In this document: piece by piece, positions 33,165-41,892 of the stretch
Position numbering within the stretch: position 1 is the stretch's first letter
Layout of the letters: every line of letters begins with the position of its first letter
NCBI GenBank assembly: GCA_051881715.1
Contig: JBJEQK010000085.1
Location: 1-41,920 of the forward strand
Length of the DNA stretch: 41,920 bases
Source of the DNA: UBA1425 sp051881715
GTDB taxonomy: Bacteria; Bacillota; Clostridia; Oscillospirales; Acutalibacteraceae
Direction of reading: 5' to 3'
Notes under the pieces: generated by a model
Seen by the model: the letters and a program-made list of their open reading frames with translations, nothing else
What the model was told of the DNA's origin: nothing
The model's database searches: none
Translations under genes and position numbers: made by a program

Positions 33165-35901
33165 TTTGTTTGCGCACATCGCCGCAGCAGTTTTTGTACT
33201 TTTTGCCGCTGCCGCAGGGACACGGGTCGTTGGGACCGACCTTTTTGCCCTTGCGGACGGTACGACCCTTTTCACTGCCGTCCGAGGAACCGCTGCTGGT
33301 GGTGGTCACCTTGGCGACCTGCTCACGCTTGGTGTCCTCCTCGGTGCGGACGCGCACCGTCAGCATCATCTTGACCGTATTTTCACGGATGGAGGTGTTC
33401 ATCTCCTCGAACATATCCGAGCCGATCTCACGGTATTCCACCACGGGGTCATGCTGTCCGTAGGCACGCAGACCGATGCCTCTGCGCAGTTCGTCCATGG
33501 CGTCGATGTGATCCATCCACAAAGAGTCCACGTTGCGCAGCAGGATCATCCTCTCGAGGTCACGCATCAGCGCTTCGCCAAACTGCGCCTCTCTCTCCTC
33601 GTACCGGGCGTGTCCACGCTCGCTGAGCATCTCCCATGCGGCGTCTCTGTCCAGCTTTTCCTCCCGGAAATCGTTTTCTTCCACAAGCCAGCCGAGGAAC
33701 TTCTCCCGCAGACCGTCCACGTTCCAGTCGTTCGCCGGCAGGGCTTTCGGGCAGTAGAAGTCGATGGCGTCGGTGATGCAGTCGTCGAGCATCTTGAGAA
33801 TCAGCGGTTTCAGCTCCACGCCGTCCAGCACCTGATCACGCTGTTTGTAGATCAGCTCTCTCTGGCGGTTCATCACGTCGTCGTATTGCAGAACGTTCTT
33901 GCGGATGCCGAAGTTGCGTCCCTCCACGTTCTTTTGGGCACGCTCGATGGAATTGGTGACCATTTTCGCCTCGATGGGCATATCCTCCGGCGTTTTCAGT
34001 GCGCTCATCACACCTGCCAGCCGTTCGCCGCCGAAAATGCGCATCAGGTCGTCCTCCATGGACAGGTAGAACCGGGAGGCACCCGGGTCACCCTGTCTGC
34101 CGGCACGACCGCGCAGCTGGTTGTCGATACGGCGGGATTCGTGCCGCTCGGTGCCGATGATGAACAAACCGCCCGCATTGCGCACTTCTTCCGCTTCGTC
34201 GGCGATGTCGTCCTTGTATTTCTTTTCGAGTCTGGAGAAATCCGCACGTGCCTGCAGGATCTCCTCGTTGTCCGTCTCGGCAAAGCCGGTCGCCTCGGCG
34301 ATCAGCTCCTCGGTATACTGCATACGGCGCATCTCCGCCTTGGCAAGATATTCCGGGTTGCCGCCGAGCATGATATCCGTACCACGACCCGCCATGTTGG
34401 TGGCGATGGTCACGGCGCCCTTTTTGCCCGCCTGGGCAATGATCTGCGCCTCCTTGTCGTGGAACTTGGCGTTGAGCACTTCGTGCTTGATGCCCCGGCG
34501 CTTGAGCAGTGCGCTCAAAATCTCGGACTTCTCGATAGACACCGTACCCACCAGCACGGGCTGTCCCTTTTCGTGGCATTCCTCGACCTGCTGAATGACC
34601 GCGTCAAACTTCGCCTTCTCCGTCTTGTAGACCACATCGGGGTAGTCGTGGCGGATCATGGGACGGTTGGTGGGGATCTCGATGACGTCCAGCTCGTAGA
34701 TCTGCTGGAATTCGTCGCTCTCGGTCATGGCCGTACCGGTCATGCCGGACAGCTTTTTGTACAGACGGAAATAGTTCTGGAATGTAATGGTCGCCAGCGT
34801 CTTGCTCTCGTGCTCGACCTTGACGCCCTCTTTTGCCTCGATGGCCTGATGCAGACCCTCATTGTACCGGCGGCCGAGCATGATACGACCGGTGAACTCG
34901 TCCACGATCAGCACTTCGCCGTCCCGCACCACATAGTCCACATCCCGGCGCATGACGCCGTGCGCCTTAATCGCCTGGTTGATGTGGTGCTGGATGGTCA
35001 CGTTTTCCACGTCCATCAAGTTGTCCAGCTTGAAGTACGCCTCCGCCTTGGCAACGCCGCTCTTGGTGAGGGTGGCTGTGCGTGCCTTTTCGTCCACCAC
35101 GTAGTCGCCCACGCCCTCGATGTCCTCAGCGCTCTCCTTGGAGTCGATCTCCTTGACCTTGGTCATGGTCAGCGTGCGGGCGAAGCTGTTCGCCATCTGG
35201 TACATGGCGGTGGATTCGTCCCCCCTGCCGGAAATGATCAGCGGGGTACGGGCTTCGTCGATGAGGATGGAGTCCACCTCGTCCACCACGGCGAAGTTGT
35301 GTCCGCGCTGTACCTTCTGCTCTTTGTAGGGCACCATGTTGTCCCGCAGGTAGTCGAAGCCCATCTCGTTGTTGGTGCCGTAGGTGATGTCCGCCGCATA
35401 CGCCTGCTTGCGCTGGGCGTTGTCCAGCTCATGGACGATCAGCCCCACGGACAGACCCATAAAGCGGTACACCTTGCCCATCCACTCCGAGTCACGGCGG
35501 GCAAGATAGTCGTTGACGGTGACGATGTGCACACCGTCGCCGCTGAGTGCGTTCAGGTACGCCGGCAGGGTCGCCACCAGCGTTTTGCCTTCGCCCGTGC
35601 GCATCTCGGCAATGCGCCCCTGGTGCAGGATGATGCCGCCGATGATCTGCACGGGGAAGTGCTTCATATTCAGTACACGCCACGACGCTTCCCGGCAGGC
35701 GGCGAAGGCCTCGGGCAGAATGTCATCCAGCGTTTCCCCCTTGGCAAGACGCTCCTTGAATTCCGGCGTTTTCGCTTGGAGCTGTTCGTCGGTCAGTTGG
35801 CTGTATTCCTCCTCCAGAGCCAGCACTTTTTTCTGGATGGGGAGCACACGTTTGACCTCCTTTGCGGAGTAGTCACCGAAGATTTTTTTCAAAAGACCCA
35901 T
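33157..35901 (-). CDS. secA: Preprotein translocase ATPase SecA
   Basis: Motor that drives unfolded preproteins through SecYEG. The 914 residues show NBD1 with MRTGEGKT (about 97-104) and VDEVDSILIDEAR (about 204), the preprotein-binding region, NBD2 with MAGRGTDIMLGGNPEYLA and GRAGRQGDPG, helical wing/scaffold domains, and a C-terminal linker ending in the zinc-binding SEC-C motif CPCGSGKKYKNCC (about 893-907) that contacts SecB or ribosomes. GAGGTGA precedes ATG 35901. It heads the long minus-strand run; the short gap of 74 bases to the divergent dCMP deaminase gene must hold promoters for both. Confidence 0.98.
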   Translation of the reverse strand: MGLLKKIFGDYSAKEVKRVLPIQKKVLALEEEYSQLTDEQLQAKTPEFKERLAKGETLDDILPEAFAACREASWRVLNMKHFPVQIIGGIILHQGRIAEMRTGEGKTLVATLPAYLNALSGDGVHIVTVNDYLARRDSEWMGKVYRFMGLSVGLIVHELDNAQRKQAYAADITYGTNNEMGFDYLRDNMVPYKEQKVQRGHNFAVVDEVDSILIDEARTPLIISGRGDESTAMYQMANSFARTLTMTKVKEIDSKESAEDIEGVGDYVVDEKARTATLTKSGVAKAEAYFKLDNLMDVENVTIQHHINQAIKAHGVMRRDVDYVVRDGEVLIVDEFTGRIMLGRRYNEGLHQAIEAKEGVKVEHESKTLATITFQNYFRLYKKLSGMTGTAMTESDEFQQIYELDVIEIPTNRPMIRHDYPDVVYKTEKAKFDAVIQQVEECHEKGQPVLVGTVSIEKSEILSALLKRRGIKHEVLNAKFHDKEAQIIAQAGKKGAVTIATNMAGRGTDIMLGGNPEYLAKAEMRRMQYTEELIAEATGFAETDNEEILQARADFSRLEKKYKDDIADEAEEVRNAGGLFIIGTERHESRRIDNQLRGRAGRQGDPGASRFYLSMEDDLMRIFGGERLAGVMSALKTPEDMPIEAKMVTNSIERAQKNVEGRNFGIRKNVLQYDDVMNRQRELIYKQRDQVLDGVELKPLILKMLDDCITDAIDFYCPKALPANDWNVDGLREKFLGWLVEENDFREEKLDRDAAWEMLSERGHARYEEREAQFGEALMRDLERMILLRNVDSLWMDHIDAMDELRRGIGLRAYGQHDPVVEYREIGSDMFEEMNTSIRENTVKMMLTVRVRTEEDTKREQVAKVTTTSSGSSDGSEKGRTVRKGKKVGPNDPCPCGSGKKYKNCCGDVRKQNG

Positions 35902-35975
35902 TATGTCACCTCAAAATTTTTCTTGTATTCCCAAGGGAAGTATGATAGAGTAATATGCAGAAAGGATGATGGAAC

Positions 35976-36470
35976 TTGAAGCGAAACGATTACATTTCCT
36001 GGGACGAATATTTCATGGGCGTTGCCATGCTCTCCGCCTACCGCAGCAAGGATCCCAACACCCGTGTGGGCGCCTGCATCGTCAACGAATCCAACAAGAT
36101 CATGTCCGTCGGGTACAACGGCTTTCCCGTGGGCTGCAGCGATGACGAATTTCCGTGGGAGCGGGAGGGCGAGACCTACGACACGAAGTACCCCTATGTC
36201 TGCCACGCGGAGCTGAACGCCATCCTCAACAATGAGGGCGCTTCGCTCAAGGGCTGCCGCATTTACGTGGCACTGTTCCCCTGCAACGAGTGCGCCAAGG
36301 CGATCATCCAGTGCGGCATCAAGGAGGTCATCTACCTCTCCGACAAGTACGCCGACGCCCCTTCGACCCGGGCATCCAAGCGGATGTTCGATGCGGCAGG
36401 CGTTCAATACACGCCTCTCGAAATGCACACGCCGTCCATCTGCATCGACTTCAGCGTCGATAAGATCTAA
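35976..36470 (+). CDS. dCMP deaminase
   Basis: Deaminates dCMP to dUMP for thymidylate synthesis. The 164-residue protein has the zinc-dependent deaminase motifs CHAELNAI (H and E near 77-79) and PCNECAKAI (cysteines near 103 and 106). The start MKRNDYISWDEYFMGVAML is the usual start of clostridial dCMP deaminases. Translation begins at TTG 35976 with AAAGGA 9 bases upstream; no in-frame ATG is better placed. The gene is divergent from secA. Its TAA overlaps the TAG of the convergent gene by four bases (36467-36470), leaving no room for an intergenic terminator. Confidence 0.93.
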   Translation: MKRNDYISWDEYFMGVAMLSAYRSKDPNTRVGACIVNESNKIMSVGYNGFPVGCSDDEFPWEREGETYDTKYPYVCHAELNAILNNEGASLKGCRIYVALFPCNECAKAIIQCGIKEVIYLSDKYADAPSTRASKRMFDAAGVQYTPLEMHTPSICIDFSVDKI

Positions 36471-37741
36471 AACGTCCAAACCAGCGTTTCATAGCCGGTT
36501 TCTGTCTCGGCAACGGTCAGGAAGCTGCCGTCCGTAAGCCACGCAAGCTGGTCGCAGCTTGTGGTAAACAGACCCTTGTCCTGCACCAGCTCGCTCTTGC
36601 CCGCCGTCAGATCGCACAGCAGTGCCGACTGGGTTTCCCCGTCAAAGAGCACCGCCGCCTTCGTGCCGTCGGGAGACACGCTGAAATAGGCCGGCGCCGT
36701 GCGCACAGAATCTGTTTTCAAAGTTCCCTTGCTTTCATCCGTGGAAACACGCCTGAGGGCAAGGGTATTTTTTTCCAGCATATAGTCCCCGCAGAACAGA
36801 TAACTGTCGATGCTCTGCGCATAGGTGCTGCGCTTTGTCTCCTCGCCGGAAGCGTCCATGCTGTACACCTCGAAGCCGCTTTCCGTTTCCTTGGCGTAGT
36901 ACAGCGTGCCGTCCTCGGTGTGCATCCACTTTTCCCAAAGTCCCGAAGCGACCCATGTGGGCTTTGTGTTGGAGGTGTCGTTGTTGCGGATGATGTCCGC
37001 CGTGGTGCTGTCCAGCTGATAGTTTCTGCCGGACAGGTACAGCTTCGTGCCGCCAAGCTGCAAAAGCGCCTCGTTCATCTGCGCCCAGTCGGTGCGCAAA
37101 CGACCGAGATTGTCCACCGTGCGGCCGTTGTCGGAGGTCATGCGGGTACTCTTGCCCGTCGCCATATCCAAGGAAAACACCTCGGTGTAGGTCTTGTCGG
37201 CCTTGGCGAAATCGCTCTCGTCAAAGTCCACCAGCAGCATCTTGCCGCTGCCGTAGCTCTCGGGCATATCCGTCAGGTGGAAAAACGCATAGTCGTACAG
37301 CCGTACATCGTCCTCGTACAGCGTGGTCAAAAACAGTCCGTACCCCGTCACACGACCTTCCCGCTCGATGTAGTAGAGTTTGGTCGGGATCTCTTGGTGT
37401 GAGCAGGTCACCTTGATGTCCATGGTCTGCGTGTCCGCACAGGGCGTGAAGGCGCCGTTGCGCACCTCGTAGAACTCGAACAGTCCGTAGGGACTGGCGG
37501 ACAGATACACACCGTCCATGTCCGTTGGGATCAGCGGGCAGTCCACCGCCGTGCGGCTGACGAAGCCCTCCGCCGTTTTCACTTCTCCCGCCTGCGCCAC
37601 AACGGCTGTCGTGGTGGTCTCCCCGGCAGGGTTCAGCCCGCCGCTGTAGAACAGGATCCCCACCGATGCCGCCGCCAAAACGGTCATTGCGGAAGCGATG
37701 TAATACGGCACTTTGTTCTTTTTTCTTTTCTTTTTTGCCAT
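36467..37741 (-). CDS. Membrane-anchored extracytoplasmic protein, beta-propeller-like
   Basis: Not assigned to a named family. The 424 residues begin MAKKKRKKNKVP and one hydrophobic segment (about 15-35, YYIASAMTVLAAASVGILFYSGG), so the bulk is outside. The rest consists of repeated four-strand-like units with phrases such as EDGTLYYAKETESGFEVYSM and SPDGTKAAVLFDG, which recall TolB/YncE-type or DUF5050 beta propellers. Ligand unknown. ATG 37741 was chosen with GGAG 10 bases upstream; the in-frame TTG 37747 lacks a site. It has its own promoter in the divergent gap with the isomerase-like gene. Confidence 0.7.
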   Translation of the reverse strand: MAKKKRKKNKVPYYIASAMTVLAAASVGILFYSGGLNPAGETTTTAVVAQAGEVKTAEGFVSRTAVDCPLIPTDMDGVYLSASPYGLFEFYEVRNGAFTPCADTQTMDIKVTCSHQEIPTKLYYIEREGRVTGYGLFLTTLYEDDVRLYDYAFFHLTDMPESYGSGKMLLVDFDESDFAKADKTYTEVFSLDMATGKSTRMTSDNGRTVDNLGRLRTDWAQMNEALLQLGGTKLYLSGRNYQLDSTTADIIRNNDTSNTKPTWVASGLWEKWMHTEDGTLYYAKETESGFEVYSMDASGEETKRSTYAQSIDSYLFCGDYMLEKNTLALRRVSTDESKGTLKTDSVRTAPAYFSVSPDGTKAAVLFDGETQSALLCDLTAGKSELVQDKGLFTTSCDQLAWLTDGSFLTVAETETGYETLVWTF

Positions 37742-37793
37742 ATCCAAGATGCTCCGAAAGGGAACAATCCTCCTTTTATCAAAATTATAGATA

Positions 37794-37803
37794 ATTATAG
37801 CAT
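37794..37803 (-). promoter_or_regulatory. Extended -10 promoter of the propeller-like gene
   Basis: On the minus strand TATGCTATAAT contains a consensus -10 box (37799-37794) with the extended TG element; the -35 region (TGGTAA) is weak. A second TATAAT lies 12 bases further on. A perfect 8-bp hairpin-like palindrome CCGAAAAA/TTTTTCGG (37823-37844) sits just upstream. Confidence 0.55.
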
Positions 37804-37866
37804 ACCTCGCCGGGAATTACCACCGAAAAAAAGCGATTTTTCGGAAAATTCATAAAATATTTATAC

Positions 37867-37895
37867 TTGTCCCCGGGGGACGGATGTGCTATACT
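37867..37895 (+). promoter_or_regulatory. Promoter with internal palindrome for the isomerase/MBL pair
   Basis: TTGTCC at 37867-37872 and TATACT at 37890-37895, 17 bases apart. A perfect 13-base palindrome GTCCCC-G-GGGGAC (37869-37881) overlaps the -35 box and spacer, a placement typical of repressor sites. Which regulator binds is unknown. Confidence 0.7.
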
Positions 37896-37932
37896 GGTTG
37901 TGAATTCTTTCCAACCACGCAAGGAGAACGCC

Positions 37933-38724
37933 ATGAGAAAGCTCGGCATCAACGCAGACCTTTTCGAGGACAGAGACGCCCTCGCCAACATTCCCCTGAT
38001 CCGGGCGGCGGGCTTTGAGAGCACCTTTGTGTGCTACCGGGACGATGCCCTCACCGGCAAAGTCGCCGAAGCCGCCGCAAAGCAGGGACTTTGCCTGGAA
38101 ACGCTCCACGCCCCCTTCGGGCACATCAACGACCTTTGGCTTCCCGGGGAGGGCGGCGAAGGAATGCTGCGGGAGCTGACCGACTGCGCCGATGCCTGCG
38201 CACGATACGGCATTCCCGTCATGGTCGTGCACATCAGCAGCGGCATTCATGCGCCGCACGTCAACGACCTCGGTCACGCCCGGTTCGACCGTCTGGTGGA
38301 ACACGCCGGCAAGGTCGGCGTCACCATCGCCTTTGAAAACCAGCGCAAGCTTGCCAACATCGCCTTCCTGTTCGAGCTGTATGCCGACTGCGCCCACGTG
38401 GGCTTTTGCTGGGACTGCGGTCATGAAAAGTGCTTCGCCGGCGGCAGGGAGTATATGCCCCTGTTCGGCGGCAAAACCGTCGCTCTGCACGTCCACGACA
38501 ACTGCTGCAAAGACGGCTGCGACGACCACCTGCTTCCCTTTGACGGCGGCATCGACTACAGCCGCTTCGCCGCGCATCTGCGCCGCAATCAATTCAAAGG
38601 TACGCTCATGCTGGAAACCATGCCCGAACACAACCACCGCTACGACGATTTGTCCCGCGAAGCCTTCTTTGCCCTCGCCTACGAAAGGGCGGCGAAGCTG
38701 CGCACCCTCGTGGACGGCGAATAA
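37933..38724 (+). CDS. Sugar phosphate isomerase/epimerase-like TIM barrel protein
   Basis: A 263-residue protein of the AP-endonuclease-2/xylose-isomerase-like TIM barrel group, which includes sugar and inositol isomerases and epimerases. The expected metal ligands are visible in order: E in IAFENQR (about 134), D and H in CWDCGHE (about 158), H in LHVHDN (about 185) and E in MLETMPE (about 226). The start has AAGGAG six bases before ATG 37933; the frame upstream is promoter DNA. The following MBL-fold hydrolase begins 14 bases later, so the two probably act in one pathway, whose substrate is not apparent. Confidence 0.85.
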   Translation: MRKLGINADLFEDRDALANIPLIRAAGFESTFVCYRDDALTGKVAEAAAKQGLCLETLHAPFGHINDLWLPGEGGEGMLRELTDCADACARYGIPVMVVHISSGIHAPHVNDLGHARFDRLVEHAGKVGVTIAFENQRKLANIAFLFELYADCAHVGFCWDCGHEKCFAGGREYMPLFGGKTVALHVHDNCCKDGCDDHLLPFDGGIDYSRFAAHLRRNQFKGTLMLETMPEHNHRYDDLSREAFFALAYERAAKLRTLVDGE

Positions 38725-38738
38725 TACGGAGGAATACT

Positions 38739-40013
38739 ATGTGGCTTTTTGACACGATCCCCGCCTATGACGGCGGCACGCTTTTGCCCATGCTGTACAA
38801 CTGCGGCAGTGCCCTTGCGGACGATTTTGACGGCACAACGCCCCAGGACACCCAAATGCACATCGTCCGGGACACCGACGAGACGGCGTTCCTCGCCTAC
38901 TGCGAAAAGGTGCAAAACGCCGGATTCACCTGCCTGTTCCGGCGAAGCGATGCGGCGGGTCTGTACCGCCAGTTCCAAAAGGACGACTGCCTTGTGTACG
39001 CCTACTTCACCTACCTCGACGGCATCGCCCGCATCCTGTCGGACAAGGGCAGCGTCTCCCTCGCCGATTTCTCCGACGAGGACGACGCCCACCTTTGGGC
39101 AGACACGGCGCTCATGCAGTTCGGGCTGTGGTACGACGATATGATCAAGTGGACAAGCTGCGACTGCGGCATGAACTACGTCCTGCGCCTGCACAACAAC
39201 AAACTGGTGCTCATCGACGGCGGCGAGATCGAACAGGCGACCGACATCGCTTTGGGTGAATTCATGCACCGTCTGCGCACCCTGACCGGCACTGTGGAGG
39301 GGGATCGGCTGGAGATCGCCATGTGGTACTGCACCCATGCGCACAATGACCACATGGACTTCTTTATGTCGCTTTTGAAAAAGTACGGACACCTGCTGCA
39401 CGTGGAGCGGGTGATGTTCAACTTCCCCTCCCACACATTGCTAAGCTACTCCCACTATGTCTGCGAGCTGCGCAGGACACTGCGGGAATACTGCCCCGAT
39501 GTCCTGTTTTTGAAGCCCCACTGCGGGCAAAGGTTCCGTCTTGCCAACGCAGAGTTTGAGGTGCTTTACACCCAGGAGGATCTGCTGACCACCCGTGCGG
39601 ACGCACCCATCTTCACCGGCGTCAACGAAACCGGCGCCGTGCTGAAAATTCACTTTGAAAACGGCAAATCCCTTCTCCTGCTCGCCGATGCGGACGACGA
39701 TGTGGAGCGGATCGTCTGCGACCGCTTCGCCGAAGCGGGGCTTTGCTGTACCTATTTGCAGGCGGCGCACCACTGCATCAACAACCTCGAGCGGCTGTAT
39801 GCTTTCGTGCAGAACGAATACGTCCTTGTCCCCGAAAGCCGCTACAATATTCACAAGCGCTTCCGCCACAACCTGGACGTCCTGTACCGATACAACGACC
39901 GGGACAAGATCCTCTTGGCCGGCGACTACACCGCCGTCTTTCGCAACACGCCGGACGAGGTACGCACCGAGCTGTATCCCATCCGCGGCTGTCTGTATGA
40001 CGGCACGTATTAA
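38739..40013 (+). CDS. MBL-fold metallo-hydrolase
   Basis: A 424-residue protein with an uncharacterised N-terminal region of about 140 residues followed by a metallo-beta-lactamase fold. The di-metal motif is THAHNDHMDF (about residues 199-208); later ligands are likely in LLADADDD and AAHH. Substrate unknown. GGAGG is six bases before ATG 38739. The TAA stop (40011-40013) lies inside the left terminal repeat of the MITE-like element, so the insertion either replaced the original end of the gene or fell exactly on its stop. The protein end PIRGCLYDGTY gives no sign of gross truncation. Confidence 0.82.
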   Translation: MWLFDTIPAYDGGTLLPMLYNCGSALADDFDGTTPQDTQMHIVRDTDETAFLAYCEKVQNAGFTCLFRRSDAAGLYRQFQKDDCLVYAYFTYLDGIARILSDKGSVSLADFSDEDDAHLWADTALMQFGLWYDDMIKWTSCDCGMNYVLRLHNNKLVLIDGGEIEQATDIALGEFMHRLRTLTGTVEGDRLEIAMWYCTHAHNDHMDFFMSLLKKYGHLLHVERVMFNFPSHTLLSYSHYVCELRRTLREYCPDVLFLKPHCGQRFRLANAEFEVLYTQEDLLTTRADAPIFTGVNETGAVLKIHFENGKSLLLLADADDDVERIVCDRFAEAGLCCTYLQAAHHCINNLERLYAFVQNEYVLVPESRYNIHKRFRHNLDVLYRYNDRDKILLAGDYTAVFRNTPDEVRTELYPIRGCLYDGTY

Positions 40014-40177
40014 GGCAACACTGCACAAATCGCGGCGCACGCCTTGCTCGAATCTTATTCCGTCAGCCGGCACATAATCCCTTGACTTGCGTTAGCAAGT
40101 CGGCGCTCTTTCTGTACAACCTGACAAAAAATCTTACTTCGCAATCCGCACACCCCGATTGTGCGGTGTTGCCTTAA
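40010..40177. mobile_element. MITE-like element with 21-22-bp terminal inverted repeats
   Basis: Left end TTAAGGCAACACTGCAC... (40010-40031) and right end ...GTGCGGTGTTGCCTTAA (40157-40177) are inverted copies differing by one substitution and one single-base gap. TTAA is at each tip and could be the target duplication. The 168-base element has no coding capacity; inside is a perfect hairpin GACTTGC-GTTA-GCAAGTC (40084-40101). A solitary end is found at 13081-13102. It is presumably moved by a transposase encoded elsewhere. Confidence 0.8.
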
Positions 40178-40193
40178 AACAAGAGGGTTCCCC

Positions 40194-40904
40194 ATGCAAA
40201 AAATGATGTCCTATATGCGCTCCGCCATGGAGCAGTACAACATGATCGACGAGGGCGACAATGTGGCAGTCGGTCTGTCGGGCGGCAAGGATTCCGTGGC
40301 GCTGCTGTATTGTTTGGCGCAGATGCGCCGCTTTTACCCCAAACATTTTGAGATGACCGCCGTCTCCATCGACCCTCAGTTCGGCAGTGTGGAAACGGAC
40401 TACAGTCCCTTGCAGGCACTGTGCGATCGTATAGACGTGCCCTACATCATCAAGCGCACGGAGATCGGCCCCATCATTTTCGACATCCGCAAGGAAAAAA
40501 ATCCGTGCAGTCTCTGCGCCCGGATGCGCCGAGGCGCCCTGCACGACACCGTCAAGGCGGCGGGCTGTACGAAGCTGGCGCTGGGGCACCACATGGATGA
40601 CGCCGTGGAAACATTCATGATGAACCTGCTCAACGAAGCACGCATCGGCTGTTTCTCCCCCGTCACCTACCTGTCCCGCAAGGACTTGACCATGATCCGC
40701 CCCATGGTGTTCGCCCGGGAAAGCGACTGCGCACGGGTCGTGCGAAAAGAGAACCTGCCCGTGGTCAAAAGCAAGTGCCCCGCCGACGGCGTGACCGAGC
40801 GGCAGAACGTCAAGGAACTGCTGACCGCCCTCGAAAAGGACTACGAGGATGTGCGCTACAAAATCCTCGGCGCCATGCAGCGCAGCCACCTCAACGGCTT
40901 TTAA
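40194..40904 (+). CDS. TtcA-family tRNA 2-thiocytidine synthetase
   Basis: A 236-residue PP-loop ATPase. The pyrophosphatase loop is SGGKDS (about residues 29-34), the CSLCARMRRG motif (about 105-114) supplies cysteines for the Fe-S cluster or thiol chemistry, and GHHMDDAVETFMMNLL is the conserved TtcA/TilS helix. TtcA adds sulfur to cytidine 32 of certain tRNAs; the family also holds other thiolases, so the target is probable rather than proven. Shorter than the E. coli protein (about 310) but normal for clostridial members. GAGGG lies six bases before ATG 40194; the MITE ends 16 bases upstream. Confidence 0.87.
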   Translation: MQKMMSYMRSAMEQYNMIDEGDNVAVGLSGGKDSVALLYCLAQMRRFYPKHFEMTAVSIDPQFGSVETDYSPLQALCDRIDVPYIIKRTEIGPIIFDIRKEKNPCSLCARMRRGALHDTVKAAGCTKLALGHHMDDAVETFMMNLLNEARIGCFSPVTYLSRKDLTMIRPMVFARESDCARVVRKENLPVVKSKCPADGVTERQNVKELLTALEKDYEDVRYKILGAMQRSHLNGF

Positions 40905-40912
40905 GTCAACAC

Positions 40913-40954
40913 AAAAGACAGACAGAGCGAACCAATCGCAGCTGTCTGTCTTTT
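40913..40954. terminator. Bidirectional terminator between the TtcA-family and GH16 genes
   Basis: Arms AAAAGACAGACAG (40913-40925) and CTGTCTGTCTTTT (40942-40954) form a perfect 13-bp stem with a 16-base loop and A/T tails on both sides, serving the two convergent genes. Confidence 0.92.
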
Positions 40955-40968
40955 CTTTATATGGATGA

Positions 40969-41832
40969 TTATTTATATGCATATGCCCGGACATAGTCCA
41001 CGACAAAATCCGTGATCGGCACTGCGCCGTTTTCCTCAATGGAGGGGCCTGCCCAGCTTTCGGCGGGAACACCGTTCTGACCGCCGACCTCCACGGACAG
41101 CAGCATATACTCCTCCACCTGTGATGCGCCGCCGAAATCGGTGCGGAAGGTCTGCTTGCCGTCGATGTAGAAAATATACTCCTTCTCGTTCCATTCCACG
41201 CCGTAGGTGTGGAACTCGCTGTACGGGTCACCGCTGATGCGGTAGTTGTCGGAGCCTTTCGAGCGGTGGGCGTCGTCGTAGCCGTCGATATGGATGGTAT
41301 GCTTTGTGGTGTTGCGGTAAAGGGGCTTGTACCAGTACGGGCTTTCCATCACGTCGATCTCCGCCCCGTTCACCCCGCCGAGGGTCGTGTCCCCCATAGT
41401 GTTGGACTGCATCCAAAATGCGCTCCACAGTCCCACGCCCTTGGGCAGAATACAGCGGCACTCAAAGTAGCCGTACTTTTGCAGATATTTCCCGTTGGTG
41501 TCGATGGCGGCGGAGTACCAGCCGGCAGGACCGCCGTCCAACCCCTGCGCACAGTATGCCGTGCGGATGTGCAGTGCGCCGTCTTGCACGGACAGCATCT
41601 GCTGATTCCAGTATCCGCCCTTGCGCAGGAATGTGCCGCTGTCCTGCAGGTGACCGCTCCAAACGGTTTTGTCGAGGGCAGTCCCGTTAAATTCATCGGC
41701 GAAAACCGGCTCGTCCGTGAACTTGCTCCTGTCCAGTTCCTTTGTCGGATGCAAAGGTAGGTTCGCAATGCCGAGGAACACGTTTAAAAAACACAAAAGT
41801 GCAGCAAGAACGGATTTTAACAAATTTTTCAT
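40969..41832 (-). CDS. Secreted GH16-family glycoside hydrolase
   Basis: A 287-residue extracellular beta-glucanase-like enzyme. The signal sequence is MKNLLKSVLAALLCFLNVFLGIANL. The GH16 jelly-roll follows, with the catalytic signature EIDVME (about residues 155-160; nucleophile and acid/base glutamates, with the extra residue that marks the laminarinase-like branch). WSGHLQDSG, GYFECRC and HTYGVEWNEKEYIFYIDG are further family stretches. It likely cuts beta-1,3 or mixed beta-1,3/1,4-glucans; the precise substrate cannot be told. No dockerin or binding module is attached, so it is not tied to the dockerin proteins by structure. GGAGGG precedes ATG 41832. Confidence 0.9.
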   Translation of the reverse strand: MKNLLKSVLAALLCFLNVFLGIANLPLHPTKELDRSKFTDEPVFADEFNGTALDKTVWSGHLQDSGTFLRKGGYWNQQMLSVQDGALHIRTAYCAQGLDGGPAGWYSAAIDTNGKYLQKYGYFECRCILPKGVGLWSAFWMQSNTMGDTTLGGVNGAEIDVMESPYWYKPLYRNTTKHTIHIDGYDDAHRSKGSDNYRISGDPYSEFHTYGVEWNEKEYIFYIDGKQTFRTDFGGASQVEEYMLLSVEVGGQNGVPAESWAGPSIEENGAVPITDFVVDYVRAYAYK

Positions 41833-41871
41833 TCTATCCCTCCTCTGCTTCAGTATCGCAAAAAATTTGGT

Positions 41872-41892
41872 TCATCACGGAAAGTTGGGGGA
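41872..41892. repeat. Further copy of the TCATCACGGA repeat
   Basis: TCATCACGGAAAGTTGGGGGAT matches the left arm of the inverted repeat at 13061-13082 with a few changes, and (reverse strand) the sequence at 6361-6390 and 13101-13122. It lies upstream of the GH16 gene at the window edge; what follows beyond 41920 is not visible. Confidence 0.65.

Noticed and set aside
33165..33275. Upstream in-frame extension of the HAD phosphatase.
   Set aside because: The added residues are read from inside secA and precede the conserved start of the fold (VKNIIFDLGG).
35902..35975. Possible promoter boxes TTGTAT/TAGAGT for the dCMP deaminase gene.
   Set aside because: Both boxes are poor matches and several equally weak alternatives exist in this short divergent gap, so no site is called.
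40969..41832. GH16 enzyme as a catalytic partner in the dockerin complex.
   Set aside because: It has no dockerin or other docking segment and lies 22 kb away, so a link is not supported.
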